From NCBI GenBank assembly GCA_021397835.1, contig JAJFZO010000287.1, positions 1,366,501-1,430,500 on the forward strand: 64,000 nt of DNA. The letters are read 5' to 3'. The position numbers were made by a program, and so were the translations under genes. Source of the stretch: Moringa oleifera (taxonomy: Eukaryota > Streptophyta > Magnoliopsida > Brassicales > Moringaceae). This document shows positions 13,090 through 24,374 of the stretch, piece after piece (position 1 is the stretch's first letter; the number at the start of each line of letters is the position of its first letter). The notes beneath the pieces were generated by a model. That model saw only the letters and a list, made by a program, of their open reading frames with translations, was not told the DNA's origin and searched no databases.

Positions 13090-15962
13090 TCAAAAGTAAC
13101 TAGATTGAACTTGCAAGAGCTCCAGCTGTGCCAACAGTTTTGCGATTGTTGGCTTCAGCCTGGCATCACCATTCTGGGCAAGATCGATTAAAACCACCTG
13201 AGCAGATTCCCCATATCGTACTCTGTGTTCCTCAACTCTGAAAATCCTCTCCAATATCCACAGTGCTTTCTCTTGTGCCTTCACATTTCCCGACTCCAAA
13301 ATTCTTATGATGGCTTGAACACCTGACATTTTTGCAATGAAATTGCTTCCATTTTCCCAAATTTCATCTTGCAATAGAGTCGCAAGGGCACTGAGCACAG
13401 CTTCATCCGCTTCCCTCTCTTTACCTTCCAATACTTGGATTAATGGAGAGATGGCACCTGCCTTGAGTAAACAGAATGTGGTTTTCACAGAACAGTAGTC
13501 ATCATGAACTTCACAAAGTCCATTTGCAGGAGGGACACAGAACCAACTTGACCTTCTGGATTTCCTAAGCGATAGTGAATTCTGTGCTAGCTGACTTAGT
13601 GAGGTTGCAGCTCTACATTTAGCTACCACTGAACCCCTTGAAAGCAACTTCACAAGCAAAGGAACCACCCCATGTTCTGCTGAATGAAGCTGCAGTCTCT
13701 TATCAGAAGGGGATGTAAACCGGATCAATAGTCCAGAAACACTCTCTGACAACAAACACGTCGATGTTGAACTCATTACGGAGATCAGAACAGGCAGCAA
13801 ATTTTCCTTCTTAATAATATCCGTCACTCTCTTATCAGTAATGGGTAAATTGCTCAGAATGCCAACTGCAGCAGATTTTTCACTATCACATCTTGACAAT
13901 GAGATGATTTTGACAATAAGAGCAAGATGATTTTCTTCGAGCTGTTCTGCCAAATCTTTCGCTAAATATTTGGAGAGAGTATAAAGCAACTCAAGGGCTG
14001 CACTCCTGACTTTAGCATTAGTTTCAGTCAGAAATGGTAGGAGAAGCTGAATTGCCCCGTTTTCATTCATTTTTCTTCTTACTTTGGATGCACTAGGATG
14101 TGAAGCGATGCTATTGAGTGCTTGTAATAGGTGATACTGGATAACTGGGCTGGACAAATTTAAGAGTGAGAGCATCTGCTGAGCCACATCTTGGTTAACA
14201 AGAATAGATTCTGAATGAGCAATTCTAGCTAGAATAGCTGAAGCTGGCTCCCGAAGGGTCATGAGGACTGACGTTACAGAAAAAAGGAGCTGAAGAAGAG
14301 GTAATACAATGCCTGAACTGATCAAACGTTGCATATTCTCAGGCAAGCTGACCAGATTTTGCAAAGCACTTAATGCAGATAACTTGGCTTCCAGCTTCCC
14401 AACATTAAACATTTTAACGAGAGGTTCAATTGCCCCATCTTCTCCAAGAGAAGCCTTAGTTTGATCTGTGAGCTCCATTCTTGACAGTGCTGTTGCCATG
14501 AGGATCTTACTCATGTCAGAGCCTGAAAAAGGCAAAGCATTATAGCTTCATCAGACAACGAAGGCCCTGAAAATGCTGTAACACTTTTGGACTAATAGGA
14601 CTTGGATTTACTTCTAATGGAGATAATAGCTCCTTAATTCAGTGCAGCAGCTATTTCTTTATCTCAATGCTCATAAAACAAGTTAAATTTCATCCTGCTG
14701 GAATCATGTAAACTGCAAGTAATCAAGAGAGATGATGAAAGGAAACTTCAAGATTACCTTCATTTAAGCACTGAACCAGTGGCTTAAAGTAACCAGCCTC
14801 TGCCATGAGAAGTGCATTCTGAGTGTTGCCAGACAAAGCATTCAGTAACTTCCCTGCATCGTCTGAAGCTACTGGATCATCTCCATTAAGTATGGCAACT
14901 AACATAACAATGCATCCCTGAAGTCTTCCAAGTCGACGTGAAACTGCAGGAAGATCTGAGAGATCCAACAATAATCCTACAGCTTCCCTCTGTTCATCCA
15001 CATCCCTGGTCAATGACTTCACCAATGCTGACAAAGACTCACCATCTGCCATCTTCTCCTGCATACTAATATAAAATGTGAGACAACAAACAACATCAAA
15101 ATTTCATGTTTCTCAAACTAACAAAAAAGAAACAAGAATCCTCAGTATCTGAATTATGGATTTTAGGAGAGACTTTCATGTGGATTACCTTGTGCTCAGG
15201 ATTCTCCAAAGCAAGGATCCTCAGTATCTGAATTATGGTCAACCGGCTGCTAGACTTACTCGATCCTAACCGGTTAAACAGAATCAGAATAATCCCTTCA
15301 TCATTTATCCATTCATTACCGACCATTTTGTTCCTGATAAAGTCCTTTAATCCCACAAGTGCCAAGTTGAACTCGTCATGGTTACCATACTTTAGTTGCA
15401 ACACAACATCATCAACACCCAGAGTGATCTCCTCCTCCTCTATTTCTTGCTCTAATTCCAGATCACTAGCAAACTCCAGCTCATGACTTGCACTACTAGG
15501 ACCAGGACTTGGACTTGGACTCGGCCTCAGGCTCGGGCTCGGGCTCAAGCTTGCACCAGACCTAACATTCATCAATTCTTTATGCAGTGCCCAAATCTTT
15601 TCTTTGATATCTAATTGCAAATCACTACTGGCAAATAGCACAAGGCCTAATGATCTTCCAAGATCTTGGAACACATCTTGCATCTGTTTCATGGGTTGCT
15701 TTGAGTTGGGGTTGTTCATCGAAGTCTTAGCACGACTGAGCTCTTTTTCAATGGATTCAATAGCTCGTCGAACAGGAGGCGTGTCCATGACGTTGTTATC
15801 TTTTATATCAAGGAGAATTGGAGTCAACTTCTCCAGATAAATAGCAAATTGAGGAAACAGTTCTCCATCAGAGCCTAAGTTTTTCCCCGGAGATGCTAAC
15901 TCCTTTATCAGGGATTGTATTCCCATCACAAGCTTAGAGAAGCTTCTATCAGTATTTTGCAT
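13090..15962 (-). CDS. ARM-repeat protein of the PUB42/PUB44 (SAUL1) family without a U-box
   Basis: Three coding exons (minus strand): 15962-15189, 15058-14758 and 14522-13090. All have GT/AG junctions and joined phases, giving 835 aa. I chose ATG at 15962 (MQNTDRSFSK) because upstream in-frame codons give only a TTG. Residues 1-135 resemble the N-terminal helical domain of plant U-box E3 ligases (LGRSLGLVLFASSD, ALHKELMN). Residues 136-160 are Ser/Pro-rich (repeated SPSP) and 161-182 are acidic. From about 185 on are armadillo repeats, ending with the family's NGLCEVH...FCLL block and a QSSYF C-terminus. Relatives are usually about 1000 aa, with a U-box between the N-terminal domain and the ARM repeats. 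Here no Cys-Pro-(Ile/Leu) or GHTFER-like U-box motif exists, and that part of exon 1 is continuous, so the domain is absent rather than spliced out. It could be a non-catalytic scaffold or a dominant regulator of U-box ligases; this is inference. Confidence 0.88.
15138..15238. repeat. 22-bp direct repeat across an exon/intron edge of the ARM gene
   Basis: The 22-base word beginning ATCCTCAGTATCTG lies at 15217-15238 inside coding exon 1 and again at 15138-15159 inside intron 1. The copies are 79 bp apart. The intronic copy suggests a local duplication of exon sequence. Confidence 0.8.
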
Positions 15963-16940
15963 TTTCGCAGAAAGTAAAATTTTGGAAGAGAAAGGTATCA
16001 AAGAATTACGAGAGAAAAGAACTCATAAAACACAAAAAAGTCGGCAGAAAGAACAATTATCGAGACACAGAGTGCTTAGAGAACAAAACCCACAAGGAAA
16101 AAGACACGAAAAGAAAACCAAACAAACAAATTGAGTTCTATTAGAGGAACTTCATCCACAGACAGAGAGATCAAAAAACAAAAATTAACAAGATCAAGAG
16201 ATGCCAAATCAGGCGAATTAACAGAACGTGATGTAAATTGAACAAGAAAGAAAGTTCAGGCCAGCAAATGATCATGAAGAGAAGACATACCTAGTGCCTA
16301 AATAGATAGACCAAATATAGAAGCTTATATACAGATATGTGAAGAACAGTAAAAAAGGACGAGGAAAGAGAACTCAAATACCCAGAAATGAGGAGAAACT
16401 TAACCTGGAGACAGCGAATGCAAGACTGACAATAAATTCTCAGTCTTAAACCCAGACTACAAGTAGAGAAAACAGAGAAACCAAGAAACCAAGTAACCAA
16501 TGAGAGGGCACAGACTACCGACTTCAAATGTTTTCGTGTACCCATCTGTTTGTCTCGTTCTTCTCTGCGTAAATGAGCAAGAAACCCAAAGAAAATTACA
16601 ATTAAAGTTTTTTACCTGTACATAAGCATATGTTTGTATGTCTGAGCCAGAGGCTTGCCGTTTGTATGTATGTGGCGAAGAGAATCTTCCTTGTCAACAT
16701 CAGTCTGCTTGGACTCGCTTTTAACGTAACTTATAATATTATCTTCTTCTTCTTCTTCTTCTTTATGAATGAGACCGAGTCGCCTCTCTCTTCCTCTCAT
16801 TAACTCCTCTGGGGAGCCCTTTTCTCTCCTTCCCATTAGCACGTTATTTTCCAATACAACGTACCCTTCGGCCTTGACTTAAGTTAACACGTTTTCCTCA
16901 GTCAAAGGAACCCATTTACCCACCCAGACCCACGTGCCGG
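15963..16940 (-). promoter_or_regulatory. 5' UTR region and promoter of the ARM-repeat gene
   Basis: Upstream of the ATG at 15962, the minus strand is T-rich and contains possible 5' UTR introns, for example a GTATGT donor reading leftwards near 16290. A CTT/AAG microsatellite occupies 16743-16763. A G-box core CACGTG lies at 16931-16936, close to the expected promoter. The exact transcription start and UTR splicing are not resolvable by eye. Confidence 0.45.
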
Positions 16941-17678
16941 CCATCTCGGCTGGGCAAAGGATTTGCTTTTCATTTTCTTCAAGGGCCGTGCACATAGGGT
17001 GTGTAATAATGCTGATTTTATCAAAAAGATTATTTATAATTTTGTTTTTAACATTTTGGATCGAAATATCCTTAAAGTAAGAAAAACCCTAGAAGCCCCC
17101 AAACATAAAATGTATAAATCTATTATTACACAAAGGAAATGAACCCCAATGATATTAGGCAAATTGACATACTTTACCATTCATCCATATCCTTAAATAA
17201 ACTATGGAACAAAGAATTTAAAACTGAAAAAGATGAATGCCTCAAACAAAAATGATGAATCCAAGTCTAAGATTTATTTTATGAAAATTTTCAGATAAAA
17301 TGAGATAGAGGCAATTGACTTCTACCTTTGCCACCACTCGTATTTAAGAAATGAAGTCCACCCATCGCTTTAATAAGCCCTATTGTTTTCCACATGCAAC
17401 TTTGCTGTTTAAATCTTTGGTCGATTATGAGCGGACAACAGATTAATAGATAGCATAGGTACATGAAGCACAAAGCCTAGAGGAAGAGAAGAAGCAAGGG
17501 GATGGTTCCTTTACTAGCAATGAATGCCATTGTACCATTGATGACTCTTATGCTATGGTTTCTTGGACATGGAGTGCATATGGTTAGTAATGTGATGAAT
17601 TGGTCATATATTTGGTAGCACCCAAATCAACAACCCAAGTTTTAAAGGTCTTACAATCCTTGAGAGATTAAGAGCATG
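16941..17678. other. Intergenic spacer
   Basis: Between the ARM-gene promoter and the CACTA element. I see no supported gene; the open frame at 17291-17473 (minus) has no recognisable content. Confidence 0.5.
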
Positions 17679-18820
17679 CACTACTATAAATATTAGCTTT
17701 AATAGTAATTAAAAATAATTTTTAATAATATTTTTATAGTTGTCATTTATATTGATGTGATTAAAAAGAGATTAATTAAAAATCACTTTTAACAATAATT
17801 CATTTTTAATGATAGTTCATTAAAAACTATCATTAAAGGGTGATCTTTAATGAATGTTATCATCTTCTTAATGATAGTTTTTTAAAGTTTTTTTTAATGA
17901 CAATTTTAAATGAATTATCATTAAATGTATTTTTATTTTTTTAATAATTTTGAATTAAATATAATTTTTTATATACAAACTATCAAAAACTTACATATAT
18001 ACAATTTAATACATGTATATAATTATCGTCTTCTTTTATATATCTTTTTTATATGTCAATCACATCTCTTCATCTTTTATTTATCAACACAATTCTTTTT
18101 AATATATGCACAAAAATTTTTTTCATCGAAATTATAATATAATATATAATTACACTTCAATAAAACTTATTTAACATATATAAATACACAATTCTCAAAT
18201 GCATTGACACTAATTCTTTTAATATACTTTAATAAAATAATCAAACTTTTTTTTCTTTCTTCAATATAATTACATCAACACACAAAATTACTTCTATAAA
18301 ATATAACTTATACTCAAACCACTATTATTTATTTTATGTATAAAAATACTTTAACATAACTTAATCCAAAAAATTATAAAACATGACATCCAACATAAGA
18401 AGAAAAAACTTAATTTTGTGTTTAACTAAATATATACAATATATAAGTTTAAATACACATTATTATATTTGACCCTAAAAGTTCAATTATCTAACTTTAA
18501 TTATATCCATATCTACAAAATTTTAAGCATAATTCTTGCACATTTACCTTGGAGATTCACGACAAAAAAATCTAAAAATAGCAAAAAAATATAGTAACAA
18601 ACATAATCAGTAACTAAATACTAACAAAATAGTGACCGAATTGTTACAAAATAAAATTTTTAACATAGCAATAGAATAATGATAGATTAGCGACATACAT
18701 TAGCAATAAACATTATCTTTGTTACAAAATTTATTTTTAATCAAAAATAGATCAGTGACCGAAATTTTTATCGATCGTTAATCAAAGAACTAGCAACCAT
18801 CAAGCTTCGATCGCTATGCA

Positions 18821-19245
18821 GGCAAGCCAACTTAGTAACCACCCCATGTGCAGTAGCCAAGGTTACAAGATGTTGCCTTCGGAGGCAGTCATGGCCGCCA
18901 ACTTAATTGTTGCCTTCAAAAGTAACGATGGCCTCTAGCTTACTGCCTTCAAAGGCAGCCATGCATGGCGGCCAAGGCAGCAAGTTGGCCTCTTTTGAAG
19001 GTAGGCATGCATGGCCATCGAGGCAGTAAGCTAACCGCATTTAAAGGCAGCCATGCATGGTCGTAAGCTTGCTGCCTTTGAAGACGGCCATGAATGGCTG
19101 CCATGAGAGCCTCCATGCATGGTCGCACGTGAAGGCAACCATGGCTACCGTGAAAGCTTCCGCACTTGGCCGCGAAGGCAGCCATGTCCTCGAAGGCGAT
19201 AGACATGGCCATGAAGGCAGCCATGTCTTGGCTGGATTTCACTTT
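18821..19245. repeat. GC-rich CATGCATG-containing minisatellite inside the CACTA element
   Basis: Degenerate copies of a 30-45-bp unit built on GGCAGCCATGCATGGCC-like words are repeated on both strands. Examples are the perfect 12-bp palindrome GCCATGCATGGC at 18958-18969 and related words near 19003, 19050 and 19112. The block is markedly richer in G+C than the sequence on either side. Open frames through it (18949-19242 minus, 19057-19305 plus) are by-products of the repeat composition. Confidence 0.75.
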
Positions 19246-19784
19246 GTAGCTTTCACTACCGAGTCAATGACGGACTTAACTTCAGTCGTTGGATTTTACT
19301 TCTAGCAACCACTAGTTATTGTCATCATTAAGACCTTATAAATTGAAGTTATAATTTTTTTTTTCGTGCAGGTGTCATTTCTTTTCCTTCTAATTCTCTT
19401 GCTGTCTATACATCTCCCTAATTTTTTTCCTTTGCCTGCTCCTTTTCCCTCCATCTATCTTATTGTCTCTTATTCATATCTATTTACATTGCTATCTCTT
19501 CCCGACATGTTAGTCTGTGCCATTTTCTCATCTATTTTCTTCATTGTGAATATCTATATTCTCTTTCGTTGCGCGAGGTTGCTCTTTTTGCTTGAATTTG
19601 TACAATTAATTATAAAAAATTTTATTGGTGGTATTGATGGTAGAAAAATCTTGTATACGAATATTATGATTAGATTTGGTAATTATAGAAATTATTTAGA
19701 TTTCAAATAAATTTTAGTTATTTATTTTATTTTTTAATAAATTTAATTTACATTATTCTATTTAGGTAATGTTTGAATTTGGTT

Positions 19785-20630
19785 GTAATTTAACATAAAT
19801 ATTTTAATTAGATTTTTTTAAAAATTTAAATTAGTTAGGTATTAATTAAAATTTACAATTGTTAATTTAATTTGTTATTAAATTTAGTTTATGTTAGATT
19901 ACTTAGAAAAAGAATTTAATTATTTTGTAATTTAAGATAAATAATTTAATTAGATTTTTATAGAATTTAAATTAATTATGTATTAATTAAATTTTGTAAT
20001 TGTTAATTTTATAAGTTAATTGAAATTTTAATTTATATTATATTAGATAGATAATAGTTTAATTAGAAGGTAATTTCAGATAAATAATTTAAATAGATTT
20101 TTATAAAATTTAAATTAGTTGGATGTTAATTAAATTTTACAGTTGTTAATTTTATTTTAATAAAATTAGTTTGTTATTGATTAGATAGATAATAGTTAAT
20201 TGGATTGTAATTTCATGAGATGAATAATTTAATTATATTTTTATGAAAATTAATTTACTTAGATATTGATTAAATTTTGAAGTTGTTAATTTTATTTTTT
20301 AAAATAAATTTAGTTTATGCTATTTAGTCAATAGTTTAATTAGACATTGTAATTTGCGACAAACAATTAAGTTAGATTTTTATGAAATTTATATTAGTTA
20401 ATTAGATGTTGATTAAATTTTGGAGTTGTTAATTTTATTTGTTACTAAATTTTAGTTTATGTTAAATTTAGATAATAGTTTAATTAAATATTATAATTTA
20501 CGTATGATAAATAATTTCATTAAATTTTTATGAAAATTAAATTAATTAGATGTTAATTGTTAATATAGATGCAATTATATGTTAATTAGTTAAATTTTGT
20601 TTTTAATTTATAATTATTAGTTATTGTTAG
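19785..20630. repeat. AT-rich tandem repeat, period about 142 bp, about six copies
   Basis: The word GTAATTT followed by a TAAATAATTTAATTAGATTTTTAT-like stretch recurs with starts at about 19785, 19927, 20070, 20207, 20349 and 20493. Spacing is 137-143 bp. Each unit also carries a GTTAATTTTA block and a TTTAGTTTATG block. Units are diverged from one another, so the array is old. Confidence 0.8.
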
Positions 20631-20822
20631 TATATTATTTGTTAATTACATAATTACATTTGGATGATTATTACTAATGTTGAGGAGATTTATTTATATG
20701 TTAATTCATTAAATTAATCTATTATATAATAATGATAAAGTGTTAGTGTTAGTAAAGTTAAACTTTGTTGTGTCAATAGGTACAAATTTCCCGCTGAAAG
20801 ACACAGTTCTGATAGAGCTACA

Positions 20823-21410
20823 ATGAATGGAGTCTACATTAAAGAGTCTAATTATAATGCTGATAAAAGCGATTACTTCAATATATTGGTGAAAGTGTTA
20901 CAATTAGAATATCTTATATTACCAGTCAAGCGAACCGTTTTGTTCAAGTATGAATGGTTTGATTTTACACCTAATGTGGGCACAAAAGTACATAAATCAT
21001 ATCATTTAGTGGATGTGAATTATACAAGGTGATTAAATAAGTACGAGCCATTTGTCCAAACTTTACAAGCAGCTCAAGTTTATTATATTCCTTATCCAAG
21101 CTTAAGGGCACAATAAACGTGATTGGTGAGTTATTTGCAAGATAAAAGTCAGGTTTGTCGTTGAACTTTAGACTGTAATTTGATTTGTGAATTAGGCCAA
21201 GATGCTTCTTTTCAAGATGATAAGAGTAATGTCCATCAAATTGAGAATGACGTTGAAGATGATCCTATATCTTTGAATGATCCAAATTAGACATTAATAG
21301 GTATTGATAAAGAAAAAAAAAACGTATCAACTGAGCTAGATTTTGAAAGCTATTCTATAGAAGAAGAAGACAAGGAAGAGGAATAGGAAAACCTTGAAGA
21401 TGGTGATTAA
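20823..21410 (+). pseudogene. DUF4216-like C-terminal remnant of a CACTA transposase-associated protein
   Basis: The plus-strand frame beginning at 20823 reads SNYNADKSDYFNILVKVLQL, then LILPVKRTVLFKYEWFDF and a YHLVDVNYTR block. After an in-frame TGA at 21030 it continues NKYEPFVQTLQAAQVYYIPY. This order (YYG..EI..L.Y, KR.VLFK..WFD, LV.VN..R, YEPF.LA.QA.QVYY) is the DUF4216 domain at the C-terminus of plant CACTA transposon proteins. An acidic Asp/Glu-rich tail follows to about 21410. Stops at 21030 and near 21115 show that it is dead. Confidence 0.75.
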
Positions 21411-21419
21411 ATTTTTTAT

Positions 21420-24374
21420 TTTTTATTTTTTGAATTATTTAATCTATTTTCTTGGATATGTGGAAGTAAAGATACAAATCATGAATCTCTCCCTCTAGGA
21501 TACTTATCTCTCCCTCTAGAGTCATTTCTTCCTTCGGAGCCACCTCATCTTCCTCAACCTCTCATCTAATCGTGTTAATAAACTTGATAAGATTAAGTTA
21601 GTTTGATATATTTATAAAAAAATTTCGACAGAATCTCTCCTGAAAATCAAACTAAAACCCCTTAAAATACATGATGAAAAGACGATATAATAAATAACTA
21701 GTTCAACACACATTTCTTTCAATAGATTACTGGATGGGAGAACACAATTGTATCATCTCCGCATGTTTTAGCCTCTTTTATCTTTGCTGTTACTAGGATG
21801 TCTAGTTCAGAGAGTATGCAAAGTTCAGGTAGACAATAGATTTATGTAAACAATAACACGTAGCTATTTATAATTACTATTTTTAATACTTTATATCACC
21901 ATCTCTATAAATTTTGTTATTATTTGATAGGATCAAGCCTAAAAGTTTTTTTAAAAAATTAATAACAATTAAATCCTGTAAACATGGACTTTTATTAAAT
22001 ATCAATAATGGTATTTGGCAAAGTATGCTAACAAATCATTGTCTGCTTTTACCCAATTAGCAATAAAGATCAAATTAAAAAAATGTAAACTACCAATTTT
22101 GTTATTGTCACATAATCACATCTAAAGAAAAGTTTGAAAGGCATCAAAACTTAATGTCAAATTAACCTTATTACATAGTTAAATTTTGAATAAACACAAG
22201 TTTAATAATCTTAGTTTCACAATTAAGATCATTATTCTTGTTATTACCAATTACATGTAGTTTATTTAAGATAAAATTAGAAGGCAACATAGAAAGTAAA
22301 ATCCTTTGATCATAAATGAGTGCCATCTAGCAATAAAACAAGAATTTGCATTATCATAATATTAGCAATAAAATAATGAGATAAATAATCAGTTCACAAA
22401 TTTTAAACGAAGAACAAATTGAGATTAAAAAAATTAAAAATAAAGAATAAATAAAATATAAGTAAAAAACTCTACCAAAACAAAAAAAGTAAGAGCAAAA
22501 CATCACGATGGTAGTACCAAAACTGTCTAACTTAAGTATGTGAAAGTGAGACGCATGAAGAAAAAAGAAAAATAAAAATTAGAGTTTGACGTTTTATGTG
22601 CTTTGTTATTTTTAAAAATAAAATTTAAGGAAAAAAGTTAAAAAAAACAACCGAGGAAAGTTATTTTTATTTTTTTATTATATATTATACTATCAAAAAA
22701 TTTGGACCCTTTAAATCTAAGACCCTTCAAATTTTAAGGCCCTCAGTCATTGCTCTTGGGGCACAAGTCCAAGGCTAGGCCTGTGCAATGTTATGCTACA
22801 AGCTCGAGAGTCACAACAAGGAAGATGATGGCACTGTTCTTCTAATTGTCCCTTAAAGCTCTATTAAATAATATAACATTATCTTAGCCAAAACTTAAAT
22901 ATAAAACAATATTGTCTATAAATTAAAAATTTTAATTATGTAGCTCAACAAGTAATTTTAATCATGTATCAAATTTTAATTATATTAAATAAAATTATAA
23001 ATTAAAAAATAAATCAATCGTCAAAATTAATAAATTATTATTCTTAATTTATCAAGATATAACGTTAAAAATTATCAATTATGTTATTACACAATAACAT
23101 TTCAAATAAAAATATAATAAAAATAAAAATAGTTAATTAATATTTTCTATAGATTAAAATTAATAATATTAAGTAATATTGTTATTAAAATAGTAGATAT
23201 TATTATAATTGTAATTTACATCGTGTGTTACTAATTACACTTAATATTCATAAACTAACGTAAACCATTAACTTAAACTGAATCAAACCCTATATTCATT
23301 TAATTTAAATGTCCTTTAGCTTCAATTTGGAAAATTTCATAGATAAAATAGAAATTTTGAAATGTGCACACCTTTACTCCAAAATCAGGTCTCTTTCAAA
23401 ACTTAAACCTAATTTTTCTCTTATTTGTGACTTTTTTAATAAAAAAATTCACTCGTAAAAAACTTGATAATTAATTACAACAAAAAAATTTGCTAAAAAT
23501 TATATTTATTTAAAATTTATGTTTTTATTAAATTTTTAATATAAGATTTCTATCTACAATTTTCATTAATATCAATGATTTTATGCACGCTTGTGACGTA
23601 TATGTAATTTTTACTTGTATAATTAACCTGATATTATTTTAAATATTATCAAAATAAATAAAATTTATTTTTTATTTATATTTTTTAAATATTTATATTT
23701 TATATGTTCTTATTAAGTTTAATATGAAAAAAATTTATTTATTTATTTTGATAATATTCAAAAGAGTATTGGGTAAATTACAGAAGTAAAAGTCGTAAGC
23801 ACATCACATATATGGATAAAAACATTAATATTAATAAAAATTATAAATAAAAAGTTTATATTAAAAAATAATAAAATATAAATTTTAAATAATTAATTTT
23901 ATAAAATATTTATGTTTTCTATCTCTTTACAAGTTGTTTTTTTAGTTAAATTAGAATAAAAATATTTAAAGACTAACCCTTTTTTTTCAAATTAACGTTC
24001 AATTTAAATATTAAAATAAAATTTAATTTGATATAAATTAATAATTTAAAATTTACTTTATTATTTTTAACATACAAATAATTATATTAAAATAAAAATA
24101 AAAATTTTAAATAATTTTTATGTTAAAATTAATTAATAATTTTTTGTAACTATTAGACATAAATTATGTATAAAACTATGCAATAGTAATTTACATAAAA
24201 TATTATTAAAATTTCACATTGCACCAATACAGTTACGTCCTCCCTTACATGCAAGAGTGCCACGTACTATCACTGCTGGCACTCTCTCCCTCCCTGCCTC
24301 CTTTGTCTCTATCAAGTGTCTGTTCCAGTAGCTCAAGCCTCCATCTCTCTCTGTTTCTCCCAGTTTATGAGAAA
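21420..24374. other. AT-rich intergenic DNA and promoter of the CSC1-like gene
   Basis: About 2.9 kb with no supported gene. AT content is very high from 22860 to 24200. A stretch at about 22690-22790 reads, on the minus strand, CAGGCCTAGCCTTGGAC followed by GGCCTTAAAATTTGAAGG. It resembles the terminus of a TTF/MYM-type hAT element. From 24218 the composition changes to CT-rich, likely the 5' UTR of the downstream gene. Confidence 0.5.

Larger units (their letters stand above)
17679..21600 (+). mobile_element. CACTA (En/Spm-like) transposon remnant
   Basis: The left terminus CACTACTATAAATATTAG starts at 17679. It is followed by dense subterminal motifs in both orientations (TTAATGATAGTT and AACTATCATTAA) between about 17790 and 17930, as is typical of CACTA elements. 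A DUF4216-type C-terminal remnant of the element's coding region lies on the plus strand at 20823-21160. I could not find the matching right terminus (expected ...TAGTG), so the right boundary is approximate. The interior is AT-rich, with two unusual repeat arrays listed separately. Confidence 0.7.

Noticed and set aside
18949..19305. Open frames on both strands through the GC-rich minisatellite
   Set aside because: They are low-complexity His/Ala/Met-rich translations of repeat units, with no domain and no neighbouring exons.
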